A stretch of 64,000 nucleotides of DNA from Lachnospiraceae bacterium (GTDB lineage: Bacteria > Bacillota > Clostridia > Lachnospirales > Lachnospiraceae), in NCBI GenBank assembly GCA_910574805.1, contig CAJTCV010000018.1, positions 20,981-84,980 on the forward strand, read 5' to 3'. Position numbers and translations under genes: made by a program. Below are positions 37,770-45,437 of this stretch, in pieces. The notes beneath the pieces are model-generated. The model made no database searches. It was not told where the DNA came from and saw nothing but the letters and a program-made list of their open reading frames with translations. The stretch's first letter is position 1. Each line of letters starts with the position of its first letter.

Positions 37770-38579
37770 ATGAAGATCATTTTGACAGTAGGACACAGTA
37801 TTCTGAAAACAGGGAGCTGCACCAGTGCAGACGGCCGGCCGTATGGCGGCGTGTTGGAGTATGCATATAACAAAAACATCGTGAACCGTGTGGCGGAGTA
37901 TCTGCGCGGCGTTGGTCATAAGGTGGACGTGCTGATCTGCCCGGAGCTGCAGTTCAAAAGGAGCACGGACGAGAAGGCGTACAAACTTCAGAGAGTCAAC
38001 AGCGGCGGCTATGATCTGGCAGTGGAACTGCACCTGAATGCATCTGCCCTGCACAATGCCAGAGGATGTGAGAGCCTGTATAAGACAGAAAAGGGAAAGA
38101 AGATCGCACAGCAGGTGCAAAACCGGCTGGCAACTGTATTCCGGAACAGAGGCATACAGAAACGCGACAACCTGTACATGCTGAACAGTACGAAGTCCAC
38201 TACAGTCATGCTGGAGACGTTTTTCTGTGACAGTTCTGCAGACTGTGCACTGGCAGAAAAGAAAGATGTGGCGCTGCTGATCGCAGAAGGAATCCACGGA
38301 GGCACGATAACCTGTGGGCCGCAGGAGGGGGGTGATCCGGCGCCTTCAGGGATGCTGTACCGGGTGCAGACGGGCGCCTTTACGATTTGGAAGAACGCCG
38401 AGAAAATGAAAGCAGAACTGCAGAAGAAAGGCTTCAGGGATGCGTTTATCACGACCGCGGATCTGGGACAGCTTTTCTACCGTGTCCAGGTCGGAGCATT
38501 CAGCGTGAAGGCGAATGCGGAGGCCATGAAGAAGAAGCTGCAGAAGGCCGGCTTTGATGCCGTGATCGTGCGGGCATAA
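37770..38579 (+). CDS. Endolysin: N-acetylmuramoyl-L-alanine amidase with SPOR repeats
   Basis: 269 aa from the ATG at 37770 (GGGAAAGGAAAACAG upstream). Amidase_3 domain: ILTVGHSILKTGSCTSADGR (zinc His), YDLAVELHLNAS (second His) and the catalytic Glu region TTVMLETFFCDSSADCAL. Two C-terminal SPOR-type repeats (LYRVQTGAFTIWKNAEKMKA, FYRVQVGAFSVKANAEAMKK) bind peptidoglycan. It cleaves the wall for lysis, released through the holin; no signal peptide. Confidence 0.92.
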   Translation: MKIILTVGHSILKTGSCTSADGRPYGGVLEYAYNKNIVNRVAEYLRGVGHKVDVLICPELQFKRSTDEKAYKLQRVNSGGYDLAVELHLNASALHNARGCESLYKTEKGKKIAQQVQNRLATVFRNRGIQKRDNLYMLNSTKSTTVMLETFFCDSSADCALAEKKDVALLIAEGIHGGTITCGPQEGGDPAPSGMLYRVQTGAFTIWKNAEKMKAELQKKGFRDAFITTADLGQLFYRVQVGAFSVKANAEAMKKKLQKAGFDAVIVRA

Positions 38580-38583
38580 CATA

Positions 38584-38628
38584 ATGGAGGGTCTCATGGG
38601 TTTTTCTATGGGATCCTCGTCTCTCCAT
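38584..38628 (+). terminator. Imperfect hairpin after the amidase
   Basis: ATGGAG...CTCCAT with inner complementarity (CATGGG/CTATGGG region). Likely terminates the lysis transcript; 38,629-38,647 has no further gene. Confidence 0.4.
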
Positions 38629-38647
38629 GAAATTTTGAAAAATCTGC

Positions 38648-38676
38648 TTGCCTATCGGGTCATTATGGTGTAATAT
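38648..38676 (+). promoter_or_regulatory. Promoter-like leader of the CRISPR array
   Basis: TTGCCT (38648-38653), 17 bases, TAATAT (38671-38676), oriented toward the array, which begins 140 bp further on. The AT-rich stretch between is the candidate leader. No coding frame is convincing in 38,580-38,816. Confidence 0.65.
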
Positions 38677-38816
38677 AAAAACAGGCAGAAATATGAACAA
38701 ATTGTAAACATGCACGTTTTTACCTGAAAAAGCCAAATTTTCAGAATATTCTGACAATTACCCCCTGAAAATGGACTTGGAAACCATTGATTTTACAGGG
38801 TTTTTGAAGGGATACC

Positions 38817-39211
38817 GTAGAAATGGAGTAAGCCCGATACAGGGCATTGACACAAATAAAATCTTTTGAGTGCCTTCATTTGGTCACTGTAGAAATGGAG
38901 TAAGCCCGATACAGGGCATTGACACACGTCATCTACCACTGTTTCTCCACAGTCATGGCAAGGTAGAAATGGAGTAAGCCCGATACAGGGCATTGACACG
39001 ATCTTGCGGAGTGGTGTGATTAAGGTTTATGCTGGAGTAGAAATGGAGTAAGCCCGATACAGGGCATTGACACAGTTACTTCCATCATGAGCCATTCGTT
39101 TCTATCAAGGTAGAAATGGAGTAAGCCCGATACAGGGCAATTGACACATTTTATTGATTTTAGGACCTTTATCAAGTATATCTGTAGAAATGGAGCAAGC
39201 CCAATACAGGG
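38817..39211 (+). CRISPR. Orphan mini CRISPR array in the prophage
   Basis: Five intact 37-38-nt repeats at 38817, 38889, 38963, 39037 and 39110, plus a degenerate terminal repeat at 39184. They start GTAGAAATGGAGTAAGCCCG and end CAGGGCATTGACAC. The spacers (35-37 nt) are all different. The degenerate last repeat puts the leader on the left, so plus-strand transcription is expected. The 3' half folds as GCCC-GATACA-GGGC followed by ATTGACAC, resembling handles of single-effector systems, type VI-A/Cas13a or type V, from memory. No cas gene is present in the window, so a host effector would be needed. Confidence 0.92.
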
Positions 39212-39248
39212 AGAAAGCGGATAAAAGGCAGGAAAATCCTGCCTTTTA

Positions 39249-39360
39249 TTATTTTGATTGAAGCGACATTATAAAACGGATACCGTCTTGTATCCCTTGT
39301 TTATAATTTTCTTTAATTCCATATTTACTCATATATAACATCCGTGTACAAAAGAACTGG
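39249..39360 (-). pseudogene. 3' end of a phage gene cut at the attachment site
   Basis: On the minus strand a frame reading MSKYGIKENYKQGIQDGIRF and ending IMSLQSK stops at 39249. It looks protein-like, but upstream it runs into antisense cotJC sequence, so only this tail belongs to the phage. In the circular phage the rest of the gene should lie at the other prophage end, spanning attP. No family assigned. Confidence 0.4.
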
Positions 39361-39365
39361 CGCAT
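39340..39365. other. Right prophage-host junction (attR)
   Basis: Coding sequence homologous to CotJC begins abruptly at about 39,348 (codons T-K-E-L-A-H-L-E-M), while sequence to the left is phage-like. The exact core cannot be set because the left end is outside the window. Confidence 0.6.
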
Positions 39366-39803
39366 CTGGAGATGATCTGTGCGATCGTCTATCAGCTCAC
39401 CAGAAACATGACCATGGAGCAGATCAAAGAATCCGGTTTTGATACGTATTATGTGGATCACACAGCGGCGCTGTGGCCGACTGCTGCTGCAGGTATTCCT
39501 CATAATGCCTGTGAGTATCAGTCCAAAGGAGATATTCTCACGGACCTGTTCGAGGATCTGGCAGCAGAGCAGAAAGCCCGCACAACCTACGACAACCTGC
39601 TCCGTGTCGTGAAGGATCCGGATGTGGCGGATCCGCTCCGGTTCCTCAGAATGAGGGAAGTAGCGCATTTCCAGCGGTTCGGCGAAGCTCTGCGGATCAC
39701 GCAGGAGCATTTGGATTCCAGGAATTTCTATATTATGAATCCGGAATTTGATACCGGGATTGCCAATCAGGGAAGAGGAAGCTGTGACTGCGATAAGAAT
39801 TAA
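39348..39803 (+). pseudogene. cotJC: 3' part of cotJC, manganese-catalase-like spore coat protein
   Basis: About 150 codons of a CotJC protein: ELAHLEMICAIVYQLTRNMT, GFDTYYVDHTAALWPTAAAG, LFEDLAAEQKARTTYDNLLR (metal-ligand Glu region) and MREVAHFQRFGEALRITQEH (Glu/His ligands). Full proteins are about 190 aa; roughly the first 65 residues are missing, replaced by prophage. CotJC is an inner-coat, di-manganese catalase homologue. Excision of the prophage during sporulation would restore the gene, as known for sigK- and spsM-type elements; that is inference. Confidence 0.82.
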
Positions 39804-39833
39804 TCAAGAGACAGAAGCACACAGATGAAGCAT

Positions 39834-39873
39834 AAGGGAAGCCATGACCTGTCCGGCCATGCTTCCCTTTTTT
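39834..39873 (+). terminator. Terminator of cotJC
   Basis: AAGGGAAGCCATG pairs with CATG-CTTCCCTT, followed by a T-run (TTTTTT). Confidence 0.85.
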
Positions 39874-40004
39874 GCGGATGAACTTTGGATTTTTGTATTG
39901 CCAAAAACAGGGATATCAGGTACAATAAGACCAGATATAAAACATTCCGGTGCAGTCCGCACATTGATCCCCGTAAAAAGATACAGAGACAGAAAGGAAT
40001 CTCC

Positions 40005-40868
40005 ATGACATATGAATATTTTTTAGACCGCCTGGAGCAGCTGATTCAGGAACATAAGGATGCGGATGAGACCGTCAAACGGGTTCGGATCCTGAAAAAC
40101 AATGGTGTGAAGCTGGACGGCTTTTCTTACTATGTGGCAGGACACAGGGAGCATCCCACCGTCTACGTGAACCGGTATTACCGGGAAGGTCTGACGGAGG
40201 AAGAGCTTCTGGATATCGCGGAACTGGTCCTGAAGACGCAGAGAGAGAGCCAGCTCTTTTCCATCCAGGGCCTGGAGCTGATGCTGGATTTCAGAAAGAT
40301 GAAGGAGAGAGTCCTGTGCCGGCTGATCAACCGGGAGAGGAACGAAGAACTGCTGAAAGAGGTCCCGTGGCTTCCCTGGCTGGACCTTGCAGTGGTATTT
40401 TATTTTCTGGTTCCGGAACAGATGGTGAAACATGCGACAGCGCTGATCTATACGAAGCATATGGAATACTGGGGCGTGGAGATGGAGGATATCTGCCGCG
40501 CGGCGGCGGAGAACATGGCCAGGACGCAGGTGTTTCTGGAGCCCATGGAAGAATTTCTTGGAGAGATGGGGGTTGAGCCCCTGAGCAGCGGGATGCATAT
40601 TCTGAGCAACGGTCAGAAGGAATACGGGGCGGCGGTGATCCTGGATCCAAAAGTGCAGCGTATGTGCTTCGAGAAGCTGGGAGAGAGCTATTATGTGATC
40701 CCCAGCAGCGTCCATGAGCTGCTCCTGCTCCCTCTGAGTCTGTCCACCGGGCGCAGCGACCTGGATGAGCTCATCCAGGAGGTGAATGCGTCCTGTGTGA
40801 GCGAGGAAGAGTATTTGAGCGGTCATGCCTATTTTTATTCAGAAGAAACAGAGATGGTTGACTGCTGA
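40005..40868 (+). CDS. DUF5688 family protein
   Basis: 287 aa from the ATG at 40005 (AGAAAGGAATCTCC upstream). NGVKLDGFSYYVAGHREHPT and VYVNRYYREGLTEEELLDIA, VPWLPWLDLAVVFYF, and the C-terminal YYVIPSSVHELLLLPLSLST are the hallmarks of DUF5688, a family common and often multi-copy in Lachnospiraceae; its function is unknown. Host gene, outside the prophage. Confidence 0.78.
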   Translation: MTYEYFLDRLEQLIQEHKDADETVKRVRILKNNGVKLDGFSYYVAGHREHPTVYVNRYYREGLTEEELLDIAELVLKTQRESQLFSIQGLELMLDFRKMKERVLCRLINRERNEELLKEVPWLPWLDLAVVFYFLVPEQMVKHATALIYTKHMEYWGVEMEDICRAAAENMARTQVFLEPMEEFLGEMGVEPLSSGMHILSNGQKEYGAAVILDPKVQRMCFEKLGESYYVIPSSVHELLLLPLSLSTGRSDLDELIQEVNASCVSEEEYLSGHAYFYSEETEMVDC

Positions 40869-41038
40869 GTATTCAGGACAGTATGCGCCGTATCCGGAAT
40901 CCCTGATGCGGCGCCGGTCAGCCTGCAGAGTATGTCCCGGGGATCTGTCCGGGGACTGCCGGCAAACCCGGGAGGAGCGGATCATGGCGTCCCGGAAAAC
41001 CGCTGAAAAAAATGTTACAGATTTATTACAAAAAAAGG

Positions 41039-41067
41039 TTGCGTAATTTTAAAAATTGGTGTATGAT
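41039..41067 (+). promoter_or_regulatory. tRNA-Arg promoter
   Basis: TTGCGT (41039-41044), 17 bases, TATGAT (41062-41067); the tRNA begins 20 bp downstream. Confidence 0.75.
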
Positions 41068-41086
41068 AGTCAAAGTAATGATCCAA

Positions 41087-41160
41087 GCACCTGTAGCTCA
41101 GCTGGATAGAGCACGGGCCTCCGACGCCCGGTGTCGCAAGTTCGAATCTTGTCAGGTGCA
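41087..41160 (+). tRNA. tRNA-Arg (CCG)
   Basis: 74 nt. Acceptor GCACCTG/CAGGTGC perfect; anticodon arm CGGGC-CTCCGAC-GCCCG with CCG; T arm AAGTTCGAATCTT. Followed by TTTTTTAT. CCA is not encoded. Chromosomal gene lying between prophage and conjugative element. Confidence 0.93.
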
Positions 41161-41193
41161 TTTTTTATATTCTGAAATAATGAAGGAGGACAT

Positions 41194-42249
41194 ATGAAAA
41201 AAGAAAATACGACAGAAACGAAGAATATCCTGACGGATTACAGATTATATATTGGTATTATTGTGGTGCTTCTGATCATCATCGCAGTGCTCTTAAAAGG
41301 GGGCGGAGATAAGGAAGGATCACCCGGAACAGCTCCGGAACAGCAGCAGGAAGAGAGTACGCCGGAGAGTCAGCCGGAAGGGACGGAGAACACAGAGGGG
41401 ACAGAGAACACAGAGGGGACAGAGAACACAGAAGGAGAGGAGCAGCCGGCGGCAGAGCCGGAGAACCGGCTGGAGGTGAATAATCATGCATCCGTGGACC
41501 GGCTGGTGGAAAAATACTGTGCAAGCATTGTAAGCGGCGATGTGGAGACGCTGGAATCCATCGTGGATGAGCTGACGGAGGAAGAAAAGGAGAGCATCCG
41601 CAAGAGGGCGGCCCTTATCGAATCCTTTGAGAATATTACCAGTTATACGAAGAGAGGTCCGGAAGAGGATTCCTACATCGTATTTATCTGCTATGATATG
41701 AAGCTGGTCGACGTGGAGACCGGTGCGCCGGATATCCTCTGCCTGTACATGCCCATGGGTCCGGATGGACGCTATATCCATAACAGCGATGTGGATGAGA
41801 GCATGAAGGAGTATGTGGCGAAGCTGGAACAGGATCCGGATGTCCAGGCTCTGTTTGATGATGTGAAGACCCGTTATCAGGCAGCCCAGGAAAGCGACAG
41901 GATGCTGGCGGAATTCCGTCAGAAGATCAACGGTCAGGTGTCCGGGGAAGAGACGGAGCCCTCCGAAGAGGGAGAGGAGGCGCCTCAGGAGCCGGAGGAA
42001 GCACCTGCGGAGGCAGAAGAGCCTCAGGAGCCGGAAGAGCCGTCTGAAGGAGCAGCTACGGCACAGAACCGCGAGACCCGCGTAAGCAGCACGGTGAACG
42101 TGCGTTCGGAAGCAAGCACGGAGTCCTCCAGAGTCGCAGTGGCATATCAGGGTGATACGATCACACAGATCGAGTCCTATGACAATGGCTGGAGTAAGGT
42201 GGAATATAAGGGCCAGAGCGGTTATGTGATGACGGAATATCTGGAATAG
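41194..42249 (+). CDS. Membrane-anchored SH3-domain protein
   Basis: 351 aa. One N-terminal membrane helix (LYIGIIVVLLIIIAVLL, about 19-35), outside-facing. There follow a Glu/Thr/Asn repeat linker with tandem GTENTE units (about 66-83), a folded domain (about 95-245), an acidic Pro/Glu linker and a C-terminal bacterial SH3 domain (TRVSSTVNVRSEASTESSRV, DNGWSKVEYKGQSGYVMTEY). Probably binds peptidoglycan. GAAGGAGGACAT precedes the ATG. Last host gene before the conjugative element. Confidence 0.8.
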   Translation: MKKENTTETKNILTDYRLYIGIIVVLLIIIAVLLKGGGDKEGSPGTAPEQQQEESTPESQPEGTENTEGTENTEGTENTEGEEQPAAEPENRLEVNNHASVDRLVEKYCASIVSGDVETLESIVDELTEEEKESIRKRAALIESFENITSYTKRGPEEDSYIVFICYDMKLVDVETGAPDILCLYMPMGPDGRYIHNSDVDESMKEYVAKLEQDPDVQALFDDVKTRYQAAQESDRMLAEFRQKINGQVSGEETEPSEEGEEAPQEPEEAPAEAEEPQEPEEPSEGAATAQNRETRVSSTVNVRSEASTESSRVAVAYQGDTITQIESYDNGWSKVEYKGQSGYVMTEYLE

Positions 42250-42292
42250 CATTTTTATCGGAAAATTATGGGTGAATTTAGATTATCTCTTT

Positions 42293-42424
42293 AGAAGTTC
42301 TTATATGTCGGTATAGCCCGTATTTTCGGGCTTTCCCGGCATTTTAGATATGGGGAGAAGTTCTCATATATCCTCAAAACCTTTTAGGTTTTCCCTCTCA
42401 ATGGTAGTAAAAAAAGTAGTAAAT
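42293..42424. repeat. Integrase-proximal end of the element: arm-site repeats
   Basis: AGAAGTTCTTATAT (42293-42306) recurs as AGAAGTTCTCATAT (42356-42369), and GTAGTAAA occurs twice (42404-42423). Tn916-type integrases bind short direct repeats near the element ends, so these are candidate arm sites. The exact boundary of the element lies somewhere in 42,250-42,300 and could not be fixed. Confidence 0.45.
42315..42335 (+). terminator. Small terminator
   Basis: AGCCCG-TATTTT-CGGGCT followed by TT; downstream of the SH3 gene. Confidence 0.5.
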
Positions 42425-42435
42425 TCTGCTGGCGG

Positions 42436-43629
42436 CTATGCAATCAGCCTTTCCATTTCAGCTCTTGCGGAAGCGAAAGTTGCGTGTGCGTAATAGTTCA
42501 GCGTCATTGTGATATTGGAGTGTCCCATGATATACTGTAACGCTTTGGGGTTCATTCCTGCATTGGCTAAGTTGGTGCAGAACGTATGGCGCAGGGTGTG
42601 GGGTGTCATTACTTTGGGTAAGGCTTCCTCATGGCACTTGTTGTACTTCTTCGCAAGCCCCCGAAACATGGTAGCATAGTTCACATTCGTTTTCGGGCAG
42701 CCGTCCCGGTTGAGGAAAAGGAAATTGCTGTAACCGTCAATGGTGATCTGCTTCGTTCCTTTGCGGTTCGCCAACACGCGCCCCAACGCTTCATACACTT
42801 TTTCACTCATTGGAATTTGTCTGATACCGCTTTGTGTTTTGGGCTTCTCTATGTAGTAGCCTGTTTCCGCGCTCCGTAAAAGCTGGTGGTCTACATTGAT
42901 TATCCTGTTTTCAAAATCAAGGTCGGTTTCAGTCAATCCGCAGAGTTCGGAAATCCTAAGCCCTGTCCCCAGCAGTATGATAACTTCATCACGGTATTTC
43001 TGATAGACGCTATCACTTTGCATAAAGGATAAAAGGCTTTCTTCCTGTTCCGCTGTGAGAGGTACTTTCGGCTCTGTGTCGTCCTCGATCACTGTGTTTA
43101 GCTGGAAGTCAAAGGGGTTCTTCCTTATACAGTCGTCCTGTATCGCCGTATAGAACGCGGCTTTTAAGGAACGCTTGTCGTTGCTTATGGTCTTGTAGGA
43201 TATTCCCTTTTCTTTCATGCGCAACGCCCATTCTTTCGCGTCGGACAGCTTCACACTGTCAATGGGGCAGGAACCAAGTTTATCCGCTTCCAGCAGCTTC
43301 ATCAGCCGTTCGCGCCCCTTTGTGGTGTTATGCCTTACATTTCCCCGGTGGCGGTTCTGCTTCGCGTAAAGCTCGCAGACGGTCATTTTCTTACCGATTG
43401 TGTCTATCCCGTCGTCAAGGTCTTTCTGTATTTCTTTTTCCTTTTCTCTAAGGGATATGTCGTCACGCTTCCCGGCAGGGGTCTTGTCCGTAGGCACTAA
43501 CTTCCAAGCATAGACAAATTGCACTTTACCAAAAGTATCGATATATTTGTAAGCATATCTCCCGTCTTTTCTCTGGCTCTCTCCCGAACGCAAAATGCGG
43601 TTTTTATTATCACGTCTTTTTTCCGACAT
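42436..43629 (-). CDS. int: Tn916/Tn1549-type tyrosine integrase
   Basis: 397 aa from the ATG at 43629. Arm-binding N-terminal domain (RDNKNRILRSGESQRKDGRY, YKYIDTFGKVQFVYAWKLVP), core-binding domain, and catalytic domain with Arg in LLGTGLRISELCGL, Lys in EKPKTQSGIRQIP, His-x-x-Arg in TPHTLRHTFCTNL, and His and Tyr in YIMGHSNITMTLNYYAH. It excises and integrates the element with Xis encoded just upstream. Length equals that of Tn1549-like integrases as I recall. Confidence 0.95.
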   Translation of the reverse strand: MSEKRRDNKNRILRSGESQRKDGRYAYKYIDTFGKVQFVYAWKLVPTDKTPAGKRDDISLREKEKEIQKDLDDGIDTIGKKMTVCELYAKQNRHRGNVRHNTTKGRERLMKLLEADKLGSCPIDSVKLSDAKEWALRMKEKGISYKTISNDKRSLKAAFYTAIQDDCIRKNPFDFQLNTVIEDDTEPKVPLTAEQEESLLSFMQSDSVYQKYRDEVIILLGTGLRISELCGLTETDLDFENRIINVDHQLLRSAETGYYIEKPKTQSGIRQIPMSEKVYEALGRVLANRKGTKQITIDGYSNFLFLNRDGCPKTNVNYATMFRGLAKKYNKCHEEALPKVMTPHTLRHTFCTNLANAGMNPKALQYIMGHSNITMTLNYYAHATFASARAEMERLIA

Positions 43630-43718
43630 TGTTTTTGCTCCTTTCCGTGTCGGAAAGAGCCTTGATATGCCTACATTTATTATAGCATATTCAAGGCTCT
43701 TTTTCACTATCTTTTTCG

Positions 43719-43922
43719 CTAAATCGCGTCCAGTGTGTCAATGATTTTTTCAAACTGTTTCCTCTTGATCTGAATACGGTTGCCGTTCAAGATCACCCAG
43801 CCCGCCGTGGGGTTTTCCTCTGCAAGTTTCCGCAGCTTGTTTTCCCCAATGCGGAAATATTTTGACGCTTCCTCAATGGTAAGCGTGTACTTTTCCCAAA
43901 TAGGCACATCAGCATTGTTCAT
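43719..43922 (-). CDS. xis: Excisionase (Tn916 Xis type)
   Basis: 67 aa. [40 protein letters not shown] and [20 protein letters not shown] match the Tn916-family Xis, a winged-helix DNA-bending protein that directs Int to excision. Lies 89 bp upstream of int on the same strand. Confidence 0.93.
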   Translation of the reverse strand: MNNADVPIWEKYTLTIEEASKYFRIGENKLRKLAEENPTAGWVILNGNRIQIKRKQFEKIIDTLDAI

Positions 43923-44361
43923 TCTATAAATCCCCCTTTCAAAAATGGGTAAATGGTTAATGGTGAAAAAGGGGCTGTGATCGGACGGTTAATAGCGTAA
44001 CCTCACGGGAGTTTCACCCCTGCATGGTTCTCATGCAGCCCTACCCATTGCCTGCGACGCTTTTAACGCTCGGACTGTGGCGGTAAGGGAGTATCATTAT
44101 ATATTCTGCGCTGTCGTCGCCCGCAAGCTGCTAAACTTGCTCCCCGGCGCGGTGCTGGTCGCTCGGCTATCCCGGCGGGGAAAAGAAAACCCCGCCGGGA
44201 TAGCGTCATGGCGCACCCGTCGTATGGCTCGGCGCAAAAGGGACGTATCCGATCTGCCCTATGCTGCGTCGCCGTTATCTTGCGCCGCTTTCTTTTTCAA
44301 GGTTCAAAAAAGTCTGATGTGCCGCACCTACGGAAAGGGGAACATAGGCAGCGGCTTTACA
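43923..44361. other. 439-bp regulatory gap with two hairpins
   Basis: No credible gene. It contains CTGCATG-GTTCT-CATGCAG (around 44,020) and a perfect 15-bp hairpin, GCTATCCCGGCGGGG/CCCCGCCGGGATAGC (44166-44204, loop AAAAGAAAA). In Tn916-like elements the region upstream of xis carries the transcript that switches on excision; the hairpins may be terminators or attenuators of that read-through. Confidence 0.55.
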
Positions 44362-44613
44362 TCAAAACTGGAAGTCCAAGACAGCCCGCATCAGCCTTGA
44401 CCGCAGACGGTCGCGTATGTCCTCGTCAATTCCGAAATATGTATTTCCGCGTTCATCACGGTATTTTCGGACAGACAAAGCGGCAATCTGTGCGTCGTAG
44501 TTCTGTAACACAATTTTCATTGCGTCCGGGTCGCCTTTGGTTGCGGCAACAATTACCGGGTAAGGTAACAAGCCGCGCTCGTCAAAATCGCTGTCAAATT
44601 TCTTCGTCGTCAT
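44362..44613 (-). CDS. Helix-turn-helix regulator (Tn916 Orf8-like)
   Basis: 83 aa. GLLPYPVIVAATKGDPDAMK and IVLQNYDAQIAALSVRKYRD are typical of the small conjugative-transposon HTH protein that accompanies the sigma-like gene upstream. The ORFs overlap by 20 bp (44594-44613). Likely controls element excision and transfer. Confidence 0.88.
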   Translation of the reverse strand: MTTKKFDSDFDERGLLPYPVIVAATKGDPDAMKIVLQNYDAQIAALSVRKYRDERGNTYFGIDEDIRDRLRSRLMRAVLDFQF

Positions 44614-45037
44614 AAGCGCGTTCCTCCAAATAGCGTTTTAGCAGTTCAAAAGAGCTTGTCCTGCGATACTGTACTGTGCTTCTTGAAATATTGAGGAGCT
44701 TTGCAATATCGTTATCAGTCATACCCTCAAAATAGTACAGCAGGACGGCGTTACGTTTTTCTTCCGGCAAAGTGCGGAGTGCTTCGGCTAACAGCTTCGG
44801 CGTAATTCTTTTACCCGCCACGCAGATAGAATTGTCAGTGTATTCCTTGACAAAATAGCGGTCAACGGTATAAAGCTGGCTTTCTTCCTGCGGGGAAAGG
44901 CTGGATAACGTAACTTCACGCAGTTGGTGTCGTCTTACGTCGCGGTGGGCGTTGCTGGCTTCACACTTAATGGCTTTCTTGCAAAAGCTATTAAAAGCGC
45001 AGCGGATTTCCCATTCGGTACGATTAGGCTCATTCAT
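44594..45037 (-). CDS. Sigma-70-like regulator of the element
   Basis: 147 aa from the ATG at 45037 (GAAAGGAGGTGAGAAC upstream). Sigma region 4: TLPEEKRNAVLLYYFEGMTD, NDIAKLLNISRSTVQYRRTS. This is the Tn916 Orf7-like sigma factor family. The pair with Orf8-like probably drives the int/xis module. Confidence 0.88.
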   Translation of the reverse strand: MNEPNRTEWEIRCAFNSFCKKAIKCEASNAHRDVRRHQLREVTLSSLSPQEESQLYTVDRYFVKEYTDNSICVAGKRITPKLLAEALRTLPEEKRNAVLLYYFEGMTDNDIAKLLNISRSTVQYRRTSSFELLKRYLEERAYDDEEI

Positions 45038-45437
45038 GTTCTCACCTCCTTTCGCAGCCGCGAAAGCGGGTGATTTTTTATGACTTCCCCTTTCAGTACC
45101 CACACCACCGCTTTTTGAGAGTTGCCAAATGAAAACGGCAAACTTTTTTGTCGAAATTTTCAAAAAGTGCGTCTTAAAAAGCGCAAAAAAAACCGACTGC
45201 ATAATGCAATCGGGTAAAGAGGAATTATTAACGCTTATATTGTGATGTGTGAAGGTAAAACCGTAGGCAAAAATGTTTTCTACGCTGGAGAAGATTTTTT
45301 TAATTGTTCACCATAAGGCGATAGCCATAAAAGCATAAAAAAGAACATGGCGATATTTCTCCAATACCGCCATATCCTCAAAAAAGGTAACTTTAATAAG
45401 CTCCATTACTTGAAAAGAAAACAGCGGCATAATTTTC
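45038..45437. other. 400-bp gap, no gene
   Basis: AT-rich transition between the element backbone and the cargo. I see no convincing coding frame or strong hairpin. The base composition changes here toward that of the AT-rich cargo, consistent with a cargo insertion boundary. Confidence 0.45.

Noticed and set aside
38793..38999. Minus-strand ORF with repeated CQCPVSGLLHF peptide
   Set aside because: The peptide repeat is just the translated CRISPR repeat; there is no ribosome site or family match.
39348..39803. cotJC fragment as an independent short catalase gene starting at 39372
   Set aside because: The homology extends upstream of that ATG to the phage junction and the first third of the fold is missing, so it is a split gene.
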